Part shown: piece after piece, positions 4,083 to 7,172 of the stretch | Layout of the letters: every line of letters starts with the position of its first letter | Numbering within the stretch: position 1 is the stretch's first letter | Origin: Lachnospiraceae bacterium | GTDB lineage: Bacteria; Bacillota_A; Clostridia; Lachnospirales; Lachnospiraceae | DNA length: 7,172 bases | Reading direction: 5' to 3' | Assembly (NCBI GenBank): GCA_009774465.1 | Contig: VSNT01000354.1 | Coordinates: 1-7,172, forward strand | Translations under genes and position numbers: made by a program | Notes under the pieces: model-generated | Database searches by the model: none | What the model saw: the letters and a program-made list of their open reading frames with translations, nothing else | What the model was told of the DNA's origin: nothing

Positions 4083-5589
4083 GGAGGATGAAGACAAGCA
4101 TCAGCCCGAGTCGGAGAGCATCCAGAACCAGAAGTCCCTGCTGACCCGCTATGCCGTCGACCACGGCTGGGATATCTACTCGATTTTTTGCGACGAGGAC
4201 TTCTCTGGGGTAGACAGTGACCGCCCCGACTTCAACCGCATGATCGAGGCCGCCAAGCAGAAAAAATTCCAGATCATCCTGTGCAAGAGTCAGTCCCGTT
4301 TTACGCGTGACATGGAGCTGGTGGAAAAGTACATCCACGGTCTGTTTCCCATCTGGGGCATCCGCTTCATTGCGGTAGCGGACAACGCCGACACGGAGGT
4401 CAAGGGCAACAAGAAGGCCCGGCAGATCAATGGTCTGGTAAACGAGTGGTATCTGGAGGACCTGTCGGAAAACGTCCGCATGGTCTTTGACCTGAAACGG
4501 CGGGAGGGCAAATACATCGGCGGCTTTCCCATCTACGGCTACCGGAAGGACCCGGCGGACAAAAACCACATCATCCCCGACCCGGAGGCGGCGGAGGTGG
4601 TGCGGCAAATCTATCAATGGTCCCTGGAGGGCCACGGCCGTCAGAACATCGCCTATCTGCTGAACCAACGGGGTATCCCCAACCCCACCCGCTACAAGAC
4701 AGAGCGGGGCTGGACCTGCAATCATCCCATCAAGAACGACTGCGGCCTGTGGAACAAGGTGACTGTAGGTCGAATTTTGACAAATGAGATGTACACGGGC
4801 GTGATGATTCAGGGCCGACGGCGAAAGGTCAGCTACAAGTCCAAGGTTATTATTGATACCCCAGAAAGTAAGTGGTATCGGGTGGAGGGCACCCACGAAG
4901 CGATCATCGACCGGGCGACCTTTGAGGCGGTCCAACGGGGGTTGAAGCTGCGTACCCGGACGGACGGAACAGGGGAAACCCACCTGTTAGCCGGACTGGT
5001 GAAATGTGCCGACTGCGGGTCCACCATGAGCAAGTGCTCCAACGGCAAGCGGGCCTATCTGCGGTGCAAGCTGTATGCCGACAGCGGAAGTCAAAAACTG
5101 TGTGCCCGGCACTCGGTGCGGCTGGACCAGCTTATCGACCTGATCTCGGAGCGCATCCGCTATTACGTCCAGACCTACTACCAGCTGGACCCCAAAGACC
5201 TCCAGCCGCAAAAGGACACCCGCCGGGAGGCGCTGGAGCAGGAGCAGAAAAGCCTGTCCGCCCAGATGGAAAAGCGCAGCCAGGCGCTGAAAACGCTGTA
5301 CCTGGACAGGGTGGCCGGTATCCTCAGCGAGGGCCAGTTCGTGGAGCTGAACCAGACCTTTCTAGATGAAAAAGGCTGCCTGGAGCGGCGGCTTACTTCT
5401 ATCCAGGAGGAGTTGGCGGAAAGGGAACATTCAGAGGACCGAACCGATCTGATGGAACGGGCCCAGGAGCTCTTAAAGCTGGAAACGGTTCCCCGGGAGT
5501 TGGTCATCGGGCTGATTGACCGAATCGAAATCGGTGAAAAAGACCCAATTACAGGTCGGCAGGAGATCAAAGTTTTCTGGAAGTTTTAA
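4051..5589 (+). CDS. Large serine recombinase (site-specific integrase of the element)
   Basis: The frame gives 512 codons counted from ATC 4051, ending at TAA 5587-5589. The N-terminal resolvase domain is clear: AIYTRLSKEDED with catalytic S10, then SESIQNQKSLL, GW, DEDFSGVDSDRPDFNRM, and SRFTRD with Arg83/Arg86. The recombinase domain follows (about 165-300: FPIYGYRKDP, RGIPNPTRY, GRILTNEMYTGVM), then a zinc ribbon with C319, C322, C339 and C351, then a coiled coil (about 390-470) and the C-terminal LIDRIEIGEKDP segment. Such enzymes (TndX/TnpX relatives) excise and insert mobile elements by Ser-linked double-strand exchange at att sites and lie at the element's end, as here. Oddity: no ATG, GTG or TTG lies between the in-frame stop at 4045 and codon 64 (ATG 4240). 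Starting at 4240 would delete the catalytic serine. The start is either a rare ATC initiation or a lost start codon, in which case this copy is silent. Confidence 0.9.
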   Translation: MLCAIYTRLSKEDEDKHQPESESIQNQKSLLTRYAVDHGWDIYSIFCDEDFSGVDSDRPDFNRMIEAAKQKKFQIILCKSQSRFTRDMELVEKYIHGLFPIWGIRFIAVADNADTEVKGNKKARQINGLVNEWYLEDLSENVRMVFDLKRREGKYIGGFPIYGYRKDPADKNHIIPDPEAAEVVRQIYQWSLEGHGRQNIAYLLNQRGIPNPTRYKTERGWTCNHPIKNDCGLWNKVTVGRILTNEMYTGVMIQGRRRKVSYKSKVIIDTPESKWYRVEGTHEAIIDRATFEAVQRGLKLRTRTDGTGETHLLAGLVKCADCGSTMSKCSNGKRAYLRCKLYADSGSQKLCARHSVRLDQLIDLISERIRYYVQTYYQLDPKDLQPQKDTRREALEQEQKSLSAQMEKRSQALKTLYLDRVAGILSEGQFVELNQTFLDEKGCLERRLTSIQEELAEREHSEDRTDLMERAQELLKLETVPRELVIGLIDRIEIGEKDPITGRQEIKVFWKF

Positions 5590-5593
5590 GATA

Positions 5594-5628
5594 AACTTGG
5601 AAGAAAAACGAAGTTTTTCGCCAAAGTT
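5594..5628 (+). terminator. Terminator-like stem after the recombinase
   Basis: AACTTGG (5594-5600) pairs with CCAAAGTT (5621-5628) with one bulge. Inside, GAAAAAC (5603-5609) pairs with GTTTTTC (5613-5619) around GAA. CTTTTC follows. It begins five bases after the recombinase stop codon. Confidence 0.55.
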
Positions 5629-5635
5629 CTTTTCG

Positions 5636-5661
5636 GTTCCTTTTCTTTCAAGAAAAGGAAC
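5636..5661. repeat. Perfect 12-bp inverted repeat near the element end
   Basis: GTTCCTTTTCTT (5636-5647) and AAGAAAAGGAAC (5650-5661) are exact inverted copies with only TC between them. The purine/pyrimidine-skewed arms followed by AAAACCCCC could be a second terminator or a binding repeat of the recombinase beside the attachment site. Confidence 0.55.
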
Positions 5662-5668
5662 AAAACCC

Positions 5669-5691
5669 CCGTAATGTACTTACGGAACCAC
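5669..5691. other. Putative attachment-site junction (attL/attR) of the element
   Basis: CCGTAA-TGTAC-TTACGG (5669-5685) is a 6-bp perfect inverted repeat with a 5-base centre. It lies where the minus-strand ATPase frame stops resembling its family (after HVV) and meets a stop at 5680-5682. It is 80-100 bases beyond the recombinase stop, which is the normal place for the att site of a large serine recombinase. The crossover is probably in the ACCACC stretch at 5687-5694. Core bases cannot be fixed without the other end. Confidence 0.55.
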
Positions 5692-5979
5692 CACATGGGG
5701 CGCGGTGCCGTCCACGATGGCCACACCCTTGCCGGGGAGGGTGACAGCGTCCAGGGAATCCGGGTCTCCGGAGCAGAGGATGTATTCCGTGTCCAGCCCG
5801 GCCTCTTCAGCCCAGGCGCCGACCTTTCGCATCAGTGTGGACTTACCGCAGCCAGGCCCGCCCTTCAAAATATAGACGGCCCGGGCCTCCTTTGGGGAGA
5901 TCAGGTGGTCATACAGGGAGTAAAAGCCAGTGGGGGCGTTGGCTCCCAGAAAATATTGAATATGTGGCAAAGCAGTCAT
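5680..5979 (-). pseudogene. Truncated P-loop ATPase (PRK06851-like), interrupted by the element
   Basis: ATG at 5977-5979 is preceded by GGAGGG (5986-5991) with 6-base spacing. The 99 codons show the front of a P-loop NTPase: FLGANAPTGFYSLYDHL, then Walker A G40-G-P-G-C-G-K-S-T48, then YILCSGDPDSLDAV and VAIVDGTAPHVV. Relatives of this PRK06851-type protein are around 370 residues, with a second P-loop half. This one ends after residue 99 at VP-stop, immediately beside the element junction, so about three quarters of the protein is missing. Walker B-like IVDGT is kept but the rest of the fold is not, so a functional product is unlikely. The biochemical role of the family is not established. 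It is divergent from the reductase gene at 6175. Confidence 0.75.
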
Positions 5980-6073
5980 AAGCGACCCTCCGTATTAACG
6001 ATTTTACGTCTCAGCCTATGTCCGGACAGGCGGTTTTGTGCGAAAAACAGCCGTCAAAAATGTACCGCAGGCA

Positions 6074-6102
6074 TTGTATCCCGGTCCTGCTTTTGGTATA
6101 AT
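6074..6102 (+). promoter_or_regulatory. Strong promoter of the reductase gene
   Basis: TTGTAT (6074-6079), a 17-base spacer, and TATAAT (6097-6102) preceded by TGG (extended -10). Predicted start near 6109, giving a 5' leader of about 65 bases. The leader contains a small hairpin, CCCGG (6120-6124) with CCGGG (6130-6134), not followed by a T tract. No operator repeat is obvious. Confidence 0.8.
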
Positions 6103-6174
6103 AAGAAAAGTACAATTCTCCCGGTCAGGCCGGGTGAACCAGAGAAATCAAACAGGGAAAGGCTGGAAAACCAT

Positions 6175-7172
6175 ATGAACAAACAGTGGACCGATACCTT
6201 CCGCACGGAGATTGAAAATTTTAAAGGGACCATCGGCTCCTTCGACAAGGGCGAAATTGACCGGAAGGCCTACAAGGGCGTGTCCGGCGGGCTGGGCTCC
6301 TACGCCCAGCGGGACGCCTCCAGGCACATGCTCCGCCTGCGCCTGCCCGGCGGACGGCTGACCATGCCCAGGCTTAAATTCCTCGCCGAGGTGGCGGAGC
6401 GGGAAAAGGTGGGCCGTATGAAGCTGACCACCTGCGAGACCATCCAGCTCCACGATCTGGCGGCCGGCCAGGTGCCCCCCCTCATGGAGGAGGCGGTAGA
6501 GGTCGATATTTACACCAAAGGCGGCGGCGGGGACAACCCCCGGAACGTGATGGCCAGCCCCCTCAGCGGCGTCCAGTCCGGCGAGGCCTTCAACGTAATC
6601 CCCTACGCCGAGGCGGTCACCAAGTACCTGCTGTCCATCTGCCGGGACATCAAGATGCCCCGCAAGCTGAAAATCGCCTTCTGCAACGGGGTGGACGACT
6701 GCGTCCACAGCGCCTTCCGGGACATGGGCTTCCTGGCCCAGCCCGACGGCACCTTCGCCCTGCGCATCGCCGGAGGCCTGGGGGCGGCCCGGCCCTCCAT
6801 AGGCGTGCTGGTGGAGGAGCATGTGAATCCCCAGGAGGTTCTCTACTACGTCCAGGCCATGGTGGACACCTTCTGCGCCCACGGCAACTACGAGAACCGG
6901 GCCCGCGCCCGCACCCGCTACATGCAGGACACGCTGGGTCCTGACGGGCTGAAGGAGGAGTTCCTGAAAAACGTGGCCGCCCGCAAGGCGGAGGGCGGTC
7001 TGGAGCTCACCGGCCTGGAGGCCCCCGCCGACATCGCCCGGGACAACAGCGGCACGGTGGACCACCCCCGCGCCATCCCCCAGAAGCAGGCCGGCCTGTA
7101 CGCCGTGAAGTACCACCCCATCGGGGGCCTTCTGCCTGTGGAGAAGCCCCGGCAGTTATATGAACTGCTGAA
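6175..7172 (+). CDS. Nitrite/sulfite reductase siroheme protein, N-terminal part
   Basis: ATG at 6175 (weak GGAAAGG at 6156-6162); the frame is open to the right edge, so 332 codons are seen and the C-terminus is missing. It belongs to the nitrite and sulfite reductase 4Fe-4S/siroheme family: an N-terminal ferredoxin-like half (MLRLRLPGGRLT, residues 52-64), the TTCETIQLHDL segment (85-95) equivalent to the family's T-R-x-x-x-Q-x-H motif, NPRNVMASPLSG (121-132), and KLKIAFCNG (164-172) supplying basic siroheme contacts. ENRARARTRYM (240-250) marks the linker to the second half. The cysteines binding the 4Fe-4S cluster lie beyond the window. The enzyme would reduce sulfite to sulfide or nitrite to ammonia in the cytoplasm; the fragment does not tell which. 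GC-rich coding with C/G-ending codons marks it as native chromosome. It has its own promoter and is divergent from the broken ATPase. Confidence 0.9.
   Translation, partial: MNKQWTDTFRTEIENFKGTIGSFDKGEIDRKAYKGVSGGLGSYAQRDASRHMLRLRLPGGRLTMPRLKFLAEVAEREKVGRMKLTTCETIQLHDLAAGQVPPLMEEAVEVDIYTKGGGGDNPRNVMASPLSGVQSGEAFNVIPYAEAVTKYLLSICRDIKMPRKLKIAFCNGVDDCVHSAFRDMGFLAQPDGTFALRIAGGLGAARPSIGVLVEEHVNPQEVLYYVQAMVDTFCAHGNYENRARARTRYMQDTLGPDGLKEEFLKNVAARKAEGGLELTGLEAPADIARDNSGTVDHPRAIPQKQAGLYAVKYHPIGGLLPVEKPRQLYELL

Noticed and set aside
4009..4090. Programmed frameshift or stop readthrough producing a longer recombinase from ATG 4009
   Set aside because: ATG 4009 is in frame with the recombinase but meets TAA at 4045; no slippery heptamer or downstream structure is seen, and the ribosome site at 4036-4044 points to initiation at 4051.
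4000..4983. 327-codon minus-strand open frame
   Set aside because: It is antisense to the serine recombinase, whose conserved motifs are unmistakable on the plus strand; the antisense protein is a Val/Leu/His-rich shadow of GC-rich coding.
6029..6052. Imperfect hairpin in the divergent intergenic region
   Set aside because: Nine pairs with one mismatch and no T tract on either strand; too weak to call as a terminator or operator.
6148..7116. 322-codon minus-strand open frame
   Set aside because: It is antisense to the siroheme reductase; its Gly/Val/His/Ala-rich content is a mirror of GC-rich codons and has no domain.

Overview
The window looks like a piece of a gut Firmicutes chromosome, probably a Clostridia/Oscillospiraceae-type genome. 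This is inferred from protein style and GC-rich codon use, not from a marker gene. It covers the right-hand end of an integrated, mosaic mobile element and the host chromosome beside it. The boundary lies near 5669-5690. There a large serine recombinase gene ends about 90 bases from a chromosomal P-loop ATPase gene that stops abruptly after its first 99 codons. The missing 3' part of that ATPase gene is not in the window, so the other end of the element must lie beyond the left edge.

Left arm (1-1780). First comes the C-terminal 82 codons of an Rpn/PD-(D/E)XK-type transposase-like nuclease gene. A convergent, ATG-less charged reading frame of unknown function follows, with a shared terminator between them. 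Next is a 400-base non-coding stretch (642-1042) holding three strong inverted repeats. Then comes an acidic 219-residue protein with its own near-consensus promoter; it resembles an orphan immunity protein, but the family is not certain. A convergent GC-rich hairpin closes this part.

Centre (1780-3985). A 634-codon minus-strand gene is a chimera. Codons 1-201 are the front of a calcineurin-type metallophosphoesterase (metal motifs 1-4 present, final GHxH absent). Codons 202-634 are a MobA/MobL relaxase lacking its N-terminus, where the catalytic tyrosine normally sits. The phosphoesterase part belongs to an AT-rich island (about 3085-3985). The island also carries a divergent 37-codon gene with an excellent ribosome binding site and its own terminator, and a 25-bp near-perfect inverted repeat lying across the -35 boxes of the two divergent promoters. 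This self-contained, co-regulated phosphoesterase/micro-ORF unit is the least familiar thing in the window.

Right arm of the element (3985-5690). A short remnant reading frame leads into a large serine recombinase (512 codons). It has a perfect Shine-Dalgarno but ATC where the start codon should be. The recombinase is followed by two stem-loops and the putative attachment junction.

Chromosome (5690-7172). The truncated ATPase gene (minus) is divergent from a nitrite/sulfite reductase-type siroheme protein gene (plus), which runs off the right edge. That gene has a strong extended -10 promoter. Working picture: a mobilizable element entered the chromosomal ATPase gene through its serine recombinase. 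Its mobilization gene was then broken by acquisition of an AT-rich cargo locus, so the copy seen here may be unable to mobilize itself.
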